In this document: piece by piece, positions 42,519 through 50,979 of the stretch
How positions within the stretch are numbered: position 1 is the stretch's first letter
Layout of the letters: every line of letters starts with the position of its first letter
Source: Schaedlerella arabinosiphila
Lineage (GTDB): Bacteria > Bacillota > Clostridia > Lachnospirales > Lachnospiraceae
NCBI RefSeq assembly: GCF_003885045.1
Contig: NZ_RHJS01000002.1
Coordinates: 5,697,302-5,761,301 of the forward strand
Length of the DNA: 64,000 nt
Direction: 5' to 3'
Notes under the pieces: generated by a model
The model's input: the letters and a program-made list of their open reading frames with translations, nothing else
Database searches by the model: none
Told to the model about the DNA's origin: nothing
Position numbers and translations under genes: made by a program

Positions 42519-43438
42519 ATTGAAACTTCTCCTTTCCGGCCTTCCCTGCTGCATATCCGGCGTATGAGCAGAAAGACCGCGGCAGTAAGCAGCATACAGA
42601 TGATCAGCGTTGTGGCGATGGCTGCCGCATAGGACAGGTTCTGCCGGTAAAACGCAGTATAATAGGAATAGATCGGCAGGGTAAATGTATGCCCGTTCGG
42701 ACCGCCGCCGGTCAGAAGCCAGATGTTTTCAAAGTTATTGATCGTCCAGATAAAATTCAGCGTGACGGATATAAAAGAAACCGGCCATATAAGCGGCAGC
42801 GTGATGCTTCTCAGCATCCGTATGCTTCCGGCCCCGTCCATGCATGCCGCCTCATATAATTCTTGCGGCACACTCTGCAGCCCTGCAAGCAGCGTGATCA
42901 TCATAAACGGCATCGCCTTCCAGACAGAGATCAGGATGACCATCGGCCGGATCCACCGGTAGTCCGCTAAAAATAAAACAGGATGGTCGATCAGATGCAG
43001 TTTTTCCAGGCAGGTATTGATAAATCCAAACTGGTCATTTAAGATCCATGACCAGTTTGTCATTGCTACAACAGAGGGGATGATCCACGGCAGCAGAAAA
43101 ATCGTCCTGTAGACCGCGCGTCCATGGATATCCCGGTTTAAGGCAAGCGCAAGGGCCAGCCCGATAACATAGGATATCAATACCACAAGCGTTGTGTATA
43201 CAAGTGTAAAAGCCAGGCTTCCTAAAAATTCACTGTCGCGGAACAGCTTTATATAATTCTCCAGGAAAACAAATTTCGTCTGCTCCGGCCGCATCAGGTT
43301 CCGGTTTGTAAAACTCATCCAGATCCCGTTCAGCAGCGGATACACGCTGATAAACAGAAACAATACTGTGGATGGAAGCAGGAGCTTATATCCAAACAGG
43401 TTTTTCTCCCGTTCTCTTCGGTTTGATTTGTTTTTCAT
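42515..43438 (-). CDS. carbohydrate ABC transporter permease (MalF/UgpA type)
   Basis: This 307-residue permease has a basic N-terminus (KNKSNRREREKN), an FGYKLLLPSTVLFLFISVYPL first helix and the ATPase docking loop LYEAACMDGAGSIRMLRSITLPLIWP. The terminal helix is LICMLLTAAVFLLIRR. These are typical of CUT1 sugar importers. It starts 21 bp after the binding-protein stop. Confidence 0.93.
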   Translation of the reverse strand: MKNKSNRREREKNLFGYKLLLPSTVLFLFISVYPLLNGIWMSFTNRNLMRPEQTKFVFLENYIKLFRDSEFLGSLAFTLVYTTLVVLISYVIGLALALALNRDIHGRAVYRTIFLLPWIIPSVVAMTNWSWILNDQFGFINTCLEKLHLIDHPVLFLADYRWIRPMVILISVWKAMPFMMITLLAGLQSVPQELYEAACMDGAGSIRMLRSITLPLIWPVSFISVTLNFIWTINNFENIWLLTGGGPNGHTFTLPIYSYYTAFYRQNLSYAAAIATTLIICMLLTAAVFLLIRRICSREGRKGEVSI

Positions 43439-43459
43439 ATCTCCCTCCGATGATACGGC

Positions 43460-44842
43460 CTAATTGCTGTTATAGCTTTCGAACACGTTATTTATAGCTT
43501 CCTGTGCTTTCGCCAGGTCTCCCTTGGGGTCTGAGGACCCCATCAAAAGTGCTTCTACCGGCTGGCCGATGATATTTTCCATCAGGATCTGGTCTGTTGC
43601 TGCTGGACTGAAGGGCGAAGGCCAGATCAGCTCTTCATAATAATCCGTATACTTCGAATATTCTCCGATCTCCCAGTCTGTTTCAAAAAATGGATCTTCA
43701 AAGTAACTCTGTCTTAATGGAAGCAGTCCGCCGTGCCCTTCTGTAAATACGCCAAGATTATTTTTCGTAAACCACTCAATAAATTCTTTGGTCTCCTCAG
43801 GATATTTTGTCTGAGCAAATCCCATGATGCCTCCGGTACGCATGACATAACGGGGGTCATCCGCGCTTGGTCCTACAATAGGTCCCATCATCCGGGTCTT
43901 TGACATCAACTCCTCATTTGCCGCCACATGAGAGGCGGGGGCGTTCCACACCATTGCGACTTTTCCGGACTGATACAGTTTTTCTAGATCAGCCTGATTG
44001 TAAGTGACCATTCCTTCCGGAAAATATTCGTTTTCCTTCATCGTCTTAAAAAATTCCATACATTCCAGCGCTTTCGGATCATCCAGGGCGCCGCCGGTTC
44101 CTTCCTCATTGATCCAGCTTGTGCCATTGGAAAAGAGGACATTGATCATGGCATTGCTGCTGTTCTGATCCAGAGTGCAGAAAGAAAATGGGATGATATC
44201 GCCGTTGTATTTCTGTTTTATGGCTTCGCACATCTCAAACAGCTTTTCCCATGTGACCGGCTGATCCAGGTCGTTGAATCCAAGCTCATCCTCCAGGATG
44301 TCAGTCCTGTAGTAAACGGTAGTTCCGTTGGTAACGTAAGGAAGTGCATAATATCTGCCGTCTTTTTTTCCGATATCGATCGTTCCGGGCAGAAAATCAT
44401 CCAGAACCTCGTCGTCCTCCTGCTCCCATTTTTCCACGATATCTGTAATGTCCAGTACCTCTCCGGCTTCGATCCAATTTGCGATCCGGTAAGAGATAGA
44501 AGATGTGATATCCGGAGGCGAACCGGCTGCGATCGAGGTCTGGTACTGCTCCATAAATCCGCTCCAGCTCAGCATCTGCAGTCTGACTGTAGCGCTGTGT
44601 CCGCCGGAATTATACTCATCAATGATTTTCAGCAGGGCAGGCTCATACGTATCAGCCGGCCCGTATGGAAGTTCCCAGAATACCAACTCTGGCTTTTCCT
44701 GCTTTTCGTTATCTTCCGCCTCGTTTCCCTGCGTTTCCTTCTGTGCATCCCCGGTCTGGGTATTTCCGCATGCTGCCATTCCAAGACAGAGCAGAAGGCT
44801 CAGCCCTGCACTTATGAAACGTTTTCCTTTTCTTCTCATCAT
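43460..44842 (-). CDS. extracellular solute-binding lipoprotein (SBP_bac_1, CUT1 type)
   Basis: The start is ATG 44842 or the next ATG at 44839, behind AAAGGAGG; 460 residues. A lipoprotein signal with lipobox GMAAC is followed by a Gln/Glu linker and the family 1 pattern: LVFWELPYG, then LQMLSWSGFMEQYQTSIAAGSPPDI, YYALPYVTNGTTVYYRTDIL and AQTKYPEETKEFIEWF. It delivers ligand to the MalFG-like permease. The gene has its own probable promoter and a long structured leader. The ligand is unknown. The family usually binds oligosaccharides, yet no glycosidase is in this operon. Confidence 0.92.
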   Translation of the reverse strand: MMRRKGKRFISAGLSLLLCLGMAACGNTQTGDAQKETQGNEAEDNEKQEKPELVFWELPYGPADTYEPALLKIIDEYNSGGHSATVRLQMLSWSGFMEQYQTSIAAGSPPDITSSISYRIANWIEAGEVLDITDIVEKWEQEDDEVLDDFLPGTIDIGKKDGRYYALPYVTNGTTVYYRTDILEDELGFNDLDQPVTWEKLFEMCEAIKQKYNGDIIPFSFCTLDQNSSNAMINVLFSNGTSWINEEGTGGALDDPKALECMEFFKTMKENEYFPEGMVTYNQADLEKLYQSGKVAMVWNAPASHVAANEELMSKTRMMGPIVGPSADDPRYVMRTGGIMGFAQTKYPEETKEFIEWFTKNNLGVFTEGHGGLLPLRQSYFEDPFFETDWEIGEYSKYTDYYEELIWPSPFSPAATDQILMENIIGQPVEALLMGSSDPKGDLAKAQEAINNVFESYNSN

Positions 44843-44879
44843 GTTCCTCCTTTGCGTGTGAAATTTTTTCCACCTGTAC

Positions 44880-45049
44880 GGTTGCAATCCGCAGTCACAT
44901 TTTTATGCAATTTATTGCAATGAAAATGCGACCGCGGATTAGCAACCTACCTCATTAATGAGTAAAATGTGACTGCGTTAGCAGGCACAAAAGTGCGAAG
45001 CACGGATTTTACGAATGAATGAGGTGGGATGGATGCTCAAAGAGCATCC
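44880..45049 (-). ncRNA. structured leader RNA / repeat element upstream of the importer-flavin operon
   Basis: In the - strand transcript three stems follow each other. The first is GGATGCTC-TTT-GAGCATCC (45049-45031). The second is a long stem (45025-44949) enclosing GTGC-TTC-GCAC and CTGC-TAAC-GCAG hairpins. The third is a roughly 24-bp stem (44947-44880) with one bulge, capped by TGCAAT-AA-ATTGCA. The non-Watson-Crick positions of the third stem are G-U pairs on this strand, supporting an RNA role. It ends about 30 bases before the ribosome site. It could be a cis-regulatory leader or a palindromic repeat family member. Confidence 0.5.
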
Positions 45050-45076
45050 AACCGCACAGCTGGAATTTTTTTTGCT

Positions 45077-45105
45077 TTGATATAGTTATTTTACCTGTCT
45101 GTCAC
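45077..45105 (-). promoter_or_regulatory. probable promoter of the importer-flavin operon
   Basis: On the - strand GTGACA (45100-45105), 17 bp, TATCAA (45077-45082). The weak -10 fits an activated promoter. It lies between the response-regulator terminator and the structured leader. Confidence 0.4.
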
Positions 45106-45195
45106 TTTTTATAAAACCTATAATTTTACTGATAATATCTTTAAAACCATATTTTTTATTCCTGCATTCTGTTTTTCGTTGATCATTGATACCTC

Positions 45196-45222
45196 AATTC
45201 AACACTTTATCCTAAAATTCAA
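45196..45222. promoter_or_regulatory. direct repeat AATTCAA, candidate response-regulator site
   Basis: AATTCAA occurs at 45196-45202 and 45216-45222, exactly 20 bp apart (two helical turns), about 90 bp upstream of the putative -35. AraC-type DNA-binding domains often bind direct repeats with such spacing. Confidence 0.4.
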
Positions 45223-45242
45223 TACCATACTGTATATAATAG

Positions 45243-45272
45243 AAAAAATGAAGCCGGTTAACTTCCGGCTTC
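45243..45272 (-). terminator. rho-independent terminator overlapping the end of the response-regulator gene
   Basis: GAAGCCGG (45272-45265 on the - strand) pairs perfectly with CCGGCTTC (45257-45250), followed by ATTTTTTC. The stop codon of the regulator lies in the loop. It separates regulatory from structural transcription. Confidence 0.85.
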
Positions 45273-46871
45273 ACTTTCTTTGAAAGGGTTTTTATATTTA
45301 TTTCTGTAATCGCGCGCGCTGCAGCCGGTATATTTCAGAAAACAGACGGAGAAATATTTATAGCCGCTGAACCCGACCTCTTCCGCGATCTCATAGGTTT
45401 TTTTATCCGTGGAAACCAGGAGTTCCTTTGCACGGCCTACCCGATACCGGTTAAGCCAGTCTCCCAGCCGGCAGCCCACATCAGAAAAAAATACGCGTCC
45501 AAGATAGTTGGGTGAGGCAAATACGATCTTGGAAAGTGATTTTAAAGTGATATCCTCCGAATAGTGGGCCTGCATATATCGAATGGATTTTTGGGTCAGC
45601 TCTGAATATTGCGCGGCAACCGGTTCCTGTCCGCTGAACTTTCTCTGCAGAAACTGCAGCATCCAGCTTTTCAGCTCCATGGCGTCCCGAAATTCATCAA
45701 CGACCGGAACCTGGGCCGTTTCTTTGGCGGATTCTCTGGAAGGAAGATGCATGGCAAACAGACAGAGCTGATCACAGAACTTCTTTACCTTCCGAAAATC
45801 CATCCGTAATTCTTTGTAGCTTTCAAACAGATTTTCAAAACCGGCCAACGCCTTTTCGTAACGTTCGGAAGCCAGATCCGTGATGATCTCCCTCTCTTTT
45901 CCGGACAGGTATTCCGGCGTTTCATCCATGGACGGCTTTTCAGAAACATAACAAATGTGTCTGTCTGGTTCCCAGGCGGATAACAGAACCGCATTTTCCG
46001 CAGAGATAAAGGACTTGCAGAGATCCACAGGAGATTCTACAGGCGATCCGATTCCGATGTAAACCTGCTCTGTGCCGCAGGCTGTGATCGTGCCCAGCAG
46101 TTCCAAAGCCAGAGACTGGCACTTTCCTGCGGAATCGTCCTGGTTTTCGGCATTCACCAGAAAAAGAAAAGGGGCGTCTCCGGTTTCACACCAGAAAACA
46201 TCGTTATAATTCCGGATCACCTGATTGATCTTCTGCATAAACTGCCAGAAGTTCATATCCAGTTCCTGCCCGGACCGGTATCCGTCGTCAAATAAGGTGC
46301 CTCTTGTATCTGCCAGCATTACCCTATAGACGGGGCCGGACATCGGAATCTCCAGAAGCTGCGATTTCTTTTGGATCTGTTTCAGCTCTGTGATGCTGCC
46401 GTTCATAAGCTCATTGATAAAATGCATCTGGATGATGGGGATATTTTCATCCAGGAAGGCATCACGCTTCAGATTTTCCTGCCATTTCTGACGTTCGTCC
46501 AAAAGCTCCTTTTTTGCTTTCAGGACAGCTTCAATGATCTTATCTGCCCCCGCAGGCTTCAGCAGGTATTCTACGGCTTTTAGCCGCAGTGCGGCCTGCA
46601 GATATGGAATGTCGCTGTATCCGCTCAGAAGGATTACTTTCAGTTCAGGAAGCATTTCCTTCAGCCGGCGGGTCATCTCGATTCCATCCATCCGGTCCAT
46701 CCGTATATCTGTCAGCAGGATATCCGGCCTGACATGCATTGCGATACGCAGCGCTGATTCCGCATTTTCCGCCTCGGCGGCCAGCTCGATCTCCCATGCG
46801 TCCCAGGAAATATACTCTCGTAATCCTCTGCGGATATTAACTTCATCATCTACGATCATCAATTTGATCAT
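45258..46871 (-). CDS. YesN-type response regulator with AraC DNA-binding domain
   Basis: The 537 residues comprise an N-terminal receiver domain (VDDEVNIRRG, phospho-acceptor Asp in ILLTDIRMDRMDG, switch Lys in YLLKPAG), a central variable region and a C-terminal AraC/XylS pair of helix-turn-helices (ITLKSLSKIVFASPNYLGR and KTYEIAEEVGFSGYKYFSVCF). It overlaps the kinase gene by 26 bp. Regulators of this type activate the adjacent carbohydrate importer; here that would also switch on the flavin genes. Confidence 0.92.
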   Translation of the reverse strand: MIKLMIVDDEVNIRRGLREYISWDAWEIELAAEAENAESALRIAMHVRPDILLTDIRMDRMDGIEMTRRLKEMLPELKVILLSGYSDIPYLQAALRLKAVEYLLKPAGADKIIEAVLKAKKELLDERQKWQENLKRDAFLDENIPIIQMHFINELMNGSITELKQIQKKSQLLEIPMSGPVYRVMLADTRGTLFDDGYRSGQELDMNFWQFMQKINQVIRNYNDVFWCETGDAPFLFLVNAENQDDSAGKCQSLALELLGTITACGTEQVYIGIGSPVESPVDLCKSFISAENAVLLSAWEPDRHICYVSEKPSMDETPEYLSGKEREIITDLASERYEKALAGFENLFESYKELRMDFRKVKKFCDQLCLFAMHLPSRESAKETAQVPVVDEFRDAMELKSWMLQFLQRKFSGQEPVAAQYSELTQKSIRYMQAHYSEDITLKSLSKIVFASPNYLGRVFFSDVGCRLGDWLNRYRVGRAKELLVSTDKKTYEIAEEVGFSGYKYFSVCFLKYTGCSARDYRNKYKNPFKESEAGS

Positions 46872-48609
46872 GTGGCCCGCCCTCCTTTCCAGGCTGAATG
46901 ACCGTCACCTTCGTACCGCCCTCAGGGATATTTTCAAAATGGATTCCGTAATCTTTTCCATAGATCAGCTGAATGCGGTCATTGATATTTTTTATGCCGA
47001 ATCCCCGGTTGTCTTTTCCGGTATGCATCAGCAGCAGATTCATGTCCAGGATGTCCACTCCCCGGCCGTTATCCGTGACGGTATATACGATATCCTCTCC
47101 GGATGCAAATATTTTCACCTCGATCTTTCCATGCTCCATATCCTGTATGCCATGCAGGATCGCATTTTCCACTAAGGGCTGCAATACAAGCTTAACGACT
47201 GTGCGGGAAAGAAGGCCCTCTTCTGCGTCCAGGCTGAAATCAAAAGGCCGTTTGCTCTGCCGCCGCAGTATGATATAATACCGGAGATGCTCGATCTCAT
47301 TTTCCACGGATGTAAATTCATCCTTTCCGGAAAGAGCCTGCCGGAAAAAGCAGGACAGCGAACTGATCATATCACTTGTTTCCGGTGCGTTTTCCATTTT
47401 TGCGGTCCAATAGATCATGTCCAGAGTATTATAGAGAAAATGCGGATTCACCTGTGCATGGAGGGAACGGAGTTCCAGTTCTTTTCTCCGGAGATTTACC
47501 AGGTAAACCTCCTCGATCAGAGACTGGATCTTTTCTGCCATGGCATTGAACTGGCGGGCAAGAAAGCTGATCTCATCGTTCCCATCTACCCGGACCCGAG
47601 CGGAGAACTGCTGATCCTCCAAAAGCTTCATGTGTTCTGCAATATTTTCCAGGGGCCGGCTCATCTTCCTTGAAATGATGCGTGCTATCAAAAAGCAAAA
47701 GGTAAAGCAGAGTACGGCCAGGATGAGAAGCTGGCTTACGCTGTCCCAGAGCTGGGCTTTTACCGCAACAGGTTCTGACAGGCTGTAAACGATCCAGCCG
47801 CTGTCTCCCAGATAATGCGGGGCGGCGAAAAGCTTCGAGTGATTTTCTCCATAGACTGTTAAAATGCCTCCATTTTGCCGGTACAACTGTTCATATGAGA
47901 CCAGGTCTTCAGATAACTCCGGCCCACCCTCTGAAATGGATGCATAGCGTATCTTTTCTTTTTCGTCTATGATAAAATAGCTTGTTGCGTTCATCTCGCT
48001 GTTTAAAAAGAGTTCTTTCAATGCGGATGTATTCAGATAGACTTTTACCAGGCCGATCGTCTCCTGGGTATTGTCCGGATTTCGGAGCAGCCTGCACTGG
48101 TAAATCCTTTTTTCCAATGCTCCATCCACGATGCCTTCACTTTCTTCCACGTCCCAATAGGACTGCCCGTTTAACTGCCGGGCCTTTTCCCAATCCTTGT
48201 CCGTGATGTTCTGCGGAAAGTAGCCGTTTGCCAGAATCTGGCCGTTTTTGCCTGCGATCTGAATCGACTGGATGGAATCGTTTGTATTTTTCAGATAGTT
48301 CAGGCTGTTGTAGATCTTTCCCATCTGCACAGAGCTTTCATATGCATTTTCACTGCCGGTCTGTCCCTTCAAAAACTTTTTGATATCCGGGTCTACGAGT
48401 ATGAACAGGGAGGCTTCATCGATATCATCAAAGACCATCTCCGTTACAGAGCCGATTTTTTTCATTCCGAAGATCAGGCTGCTGCGGTAATTTTCTTCTA
48501 CTTTTTTTACGGAAGTGAAGATGTTGAAGGCGGTAAATGCGATCAGAGGAATCAGCATAAAGAATAAAGACAGTATAAAGATTTTCTTCTGGAGGCTGTA
48601 TTTATGCAT
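46846..48609 (-). CDS. YesM-type sensor histidine kinase
   Basis: This 587-residue membrane kinase has an N-terminal helix (residues about 8-30), a Cache-type extracellular sensor domain to about 285, a second helix (LLILAVLCFTFCFLIARII) and a HAMP linker. The His_kinase box LHAQVNPHFLYNTLDMIYW carries the phospho-acceptor His, and the HATPase domain has N box LVENAILHGI and G box TDNGRGVD. It starts with ATG behind AGGAGA. It senses an extracellular signal, possibly via the neighbouring binding protein. Confidence 0.92.
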   Translation of the reverse strand: MHKYSLQKKIFILSLFFMLIPLIAFTAFNIFTSVKKVEENYRSSLIFGMKKIGSVTEMVFDDIDEASLFILVDPDIKKFLKGQTGSENAYESSVQMGKIYNSLNYLKNTNDSIQSIQIAGKNGQILANGYFPQNITDKDWEKARQLNGQSYWDVEESEGIVDGALEKRIYQCRLLRNPDNTQETIGLVKVYLNTSALKELFLNSEMNATSYFIIDEKEKIRYASISEGGPELSEDLVSYEQLYRQNGGILTVYGENHSKLFAAPHYLGDSGWIVYSLSEPVAVKAQLWDSVSQLLILAVLCFTFCFLIARIISRKMSRPLENIAEHMKLLEDQQFSARVRVDGNDEISFLARQFNAMAEKIQSLIEEVYLVNLRRKELELRSLHAQVNPHFLYNTLDMIYWTAKMENAPETSDMISSLSCFFRQALSGKDEFTSVENEIEHLRYYIILRRQSKRPFDFSLDAEEGLLSRTVVKLVLQPLVENAILHGIQDMEHGKIEVKIFASGEDIVYTVTDNGRGVDILDMNLLLMHTGKDNRGFGIKNINDRIQLIYGKDYGIHFENIPEGGTKVTVIQPGKEGGPHDQIDDRR

Positions 48610-48678
48610 GTGTTTCTCCTATTTTTTCTATCCTGGCCGGAGATTTTCCATCGGTTTCCGGTTCGGTCTGATGCCATC

Positions 48679-48707
48679 ATTATATCATCCTCTAAACGTA
48701 TTCACAA
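48679..48707 (-). promoter_or_regulatory. promoter of the two-component genes
   Basis: On the - strand TTGTGA (48702-48707), 17 bp, TATAAT (48679-48684), about 60 bp before the kinase start. Confidence 0.7.
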
Positions 48708-48718
48708 GAAAATGAAAC

Positions 48719-48901
48719 ATGTACCGTCTCACTTACGACTTCTGGACCACGAAATGCTTCGTGGAGTCTAAAAATTCCTGTATCAGATTTTTCGTGCGTT
48801 CTGGAGACTGGCAGGGCTTGCAGAATGAAGCAAGACAGTGGTATTCCCGGATGATGGATAATCTGGAATCCGATTATTATACATTGTATAAAAATGAATA
48901 A
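48719..48901 (+). pseudogene. possible gene remnant
   Basis: A 60-codon frame whose second half (GDWQGLQNEARQWYSRMMDN) looks protein-like but was not recognised; there is no ribosome site. It starts next to a perfect CCACGAA-ATGC-TTCGTGG palindrome (48747-48764). Likely the tail of a lost gene at the edge of the flavin operon, or chance. Confidence 0.25.
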
Positions 48902-48960
48902 CGATTCAGACGGACTATGTCCATACGGAAAAGGAGGGGAATTTAAAAAGAAAGCATTAT

Positions 48961-48996
48961 AAAAACGGCATATTCTTTGAGAAGATGCCGTTTTTC
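48961..48996 (+). terminator. rho-independent terminator
   Basis: AAAAACGGCAT (48961-48971) pairs with ATGCCGTTTTT (48985-48995). The A and T tracts make it potentially bidirectional. It follows the possible remnant at 48719-48901. Confidence 0.75.
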
Positions 48997-49414
48997 GTAG
49001 ATTGCCTTAATCTGCGAACACACTTTTGAACACAATAATATCAATTCTAATAGCAAAAAGCTATCATCCAACTTTACACGGAAAATTATACTCGTCATAT
49101 CTATATTTGTCAATTAAATATTCAAAATTACCTTATAATCCCAACTATCGATTTATAAATTTCCGAATGAAAGCTATCCCAACTTTATGAGTTTATTTTA
49201 TTATGGGTCAAAAAAAGGGTCCGTTTCTTATGTTGAGGCGCACGATGAAATTGCAGCCTGCCGTTATTCTTTCCTAAAGGGAAATCAAAAGTCCGAACGC
49301 GGGCATAAAAATATATTTTCTATTATTTATGGTCAATAAATGGGTCAGTGATCTCCGCAATGAGCATATTCTTCAAATGAAAAGCCACTTTTCGCAGATT
49401 AAGGCAATCTGCGA
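48995..49414. repeat. MITE-like segment with 24-bp terminal inverted repeats
   Basis: 48995-49018 and 49391-49414 are inverted copies matching at 23 of 24 positions; each arm is itself a hairpin around AGATT/AATCT. The 372 bases between them are AT-rich and hold no ORF. The rest of the 944-bp gene-poor gap (48610-49553) shows only terminators, palindromes and AT-rich DNA. Confidence 0.55.
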
Positions 49415-49553
49415 AAATTTGTGTTTCTTCCTCCTTTAGTTCAATACCTTGTTAGCTGCAGCGAGGGGCATAAAAATAGAAGTGAAACCTAACATTTATT
49501 TCTAACCTTTTATATTTATAAATATAGACTTTATGCAAGAAAGGGAATATGAT

Positions 49554-50867
49554 ATGCCGCCGGAGACAATATGTAAGACGGTCCGACAGTATAGCAGCGG
49601 GCGGATTCCAGAGCAGGATATGAAGAAGCTGCAGGAAATCTCGGAGGACTATCGGAAGGTAAAGAATTATGTATATGCACGTTACGGAGGAAAACAGAGC
49701 CTGTCAAAACTTTATCCCGGATATACTGTTCAGAATGAAATGACAAAAAGCGGGTTGCGGATCGATCTTAATCTGCCGGCTGTATATTTTTACCTTGCTG
49801 TCTTTGACGCTTTGGGAGATATTAAAAGCCAGTGGACGCGGACAAAAGCGAAAATCCTGAAATTAGTAAAACTGAATGATCATTTATCAGAAGAAGAAAA
49901 ACATTATATTCGTTTTGTACTGAAAATAAGTAATGCGTTCGAAGCCGTACTGAATCAGAAACCCATCAGACTGCCATGCAATATGCAGGAAAATTATGAT
50001 AGGATCGCAGTACAGGTAGATACAGAGAAATTGCATCGTTACCTGTGCAGACAGGCACGGAAATATTACGTAAAGCAGCACACAGACAAAACAGCAGGCT
50101 TTGCGATTGCAGAAAGAGCATATCGTTATGGAGACCATGGTATCTATATTTCTACAAAAGAAAAGAGAAAACGTGTCTTTGTACCATTGACAGACAATAA
50201 TAAGTATAAAAATCAACTTTATATTAAGCTGTACCCCGAGGAAAACCGGATTGAGATAAAAGTTCCGGTCTATGTGGCGGTCCGTTTCCATGAGGATTAT
50301 AAAAATCAGGTGGGTTTAGCAGTGGGGATGTTCATAATGCTGACAACAGATACAGGGCACTCTTATGGCAGAGAGCTGGGAAAATATCAAATGACATATG
50401 CAGAATGGATGCGCAAACAGACAAAGGAATACAACCACAATCGCGCTGAAAATCCGGGGAGGAAAAAATATCACGCTAAGAAAAAACGGTATGAAGAGCA
50501 GATGCATAGTTATATCAATCATGAGTTAAACCGTTTTTTAAAGACTGAACAGCCAAAAACAGTTTATATTGTTAAACTGCCGAAGCCCAAGATGGGAGGC
50601 GTAAACAAGAAGATCAACTACTCCGTATCTATGTGGCAAAGAGGATATATTAGGAACCGACTTACGCAGAAATGTAAGGAACAGTCAATAGAACTTGTAG
50701 AAGTTCTGGGGAAGAATATCAGCAGTGAATGCAGCTGCTGCGGAGCTTCAGGATATAAGAAAGATGGAAACTTTTTCTGTGAGGCATGCGGGTATCATGC
50801 AGAGGAAAAGACAAATACAGCACAAAATGTGCTGAAACGCGGCAAAGCGGGAAAAATTGTAAGATAA
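49554..50867 (+). CDS. RuvC-degenerate TnpB/OrfB homologue (candidate nuclease-dead RNA-guided protein)
   Basis: I chose ATG 49554, seven bases after AAGGGA; 437 residues. The C-terminal half has the TnpB architecture: RuvC-I strand (QVGLAVGMFIMLTTDTGHSYG, residues about 252-272), the bridge with PGRKKYHAKKKR, RuvC-II (TVYIVKLPKP, about 336), a zinc ribbon CSCCG plus CEACG (C393, C396, C409, C412) and RuvC-III (HAEEKTNTAQNV). All three catalytic acids are replaced: Asp by Ala256, Glu by Lys341, Asp by Lys419. The frame is open and the fold residues are kept, so this looks like preserved DNA/RNA binding without cleavage. No TnpA is nearby. Confidence 0.8.
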   Translation: MPPETICKTVRQYSSGRIPEQDMKKLQEISEDYRKVKNYVYARYGGKQSLSKLYPGYTVQNEMTKSGLRIDLNLPAVYFYLAVFDALGDIKSQWTRTKAKILKLVKLNDHLSEEEKHYIRFVLKISNAFEAVLNQKPIRLPCNMQENYDRIAVQVDTEKLHRYLCRQARKYYVKQHTDKTAGFAIAERAYRYGDHGIYISTKEKRKRVFVPLTDNNKYKNQLYIKLYPEENRIEIKVPVYVAVRFHEDYKNQVGLAVGMFIMLTTDTGHSYGRELGKYQMTYAEWMRKQTKEYNHNRAENPGRKKYHAKKKRYEEQMHSYINHELNRFLKTEQPKTVYIVKLPKPKMGGVNKKINYSVSMWQRGYIRNRLTQKCKEQSIELVEVLGKNISSECSCCGASGYKKDGNFFCEACGYHAEEKTNTAQNVLKRGKAGKIVR

Positions 50868-50979
50868 CAGGATCATAGCAACGGCATTCCAGATAAATTT
50901 CGGTGAAGAACCGGGTTTTACCAAGACTGATTTGGACTGGAAAGGGCGATTATGATAAATAAAAATAGTACGGCATTAG

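Noticed and set aside
48719..48901. functional small protein
   Set aside because: No ribosome site and no recognisable family; kept only as a possible remnant.
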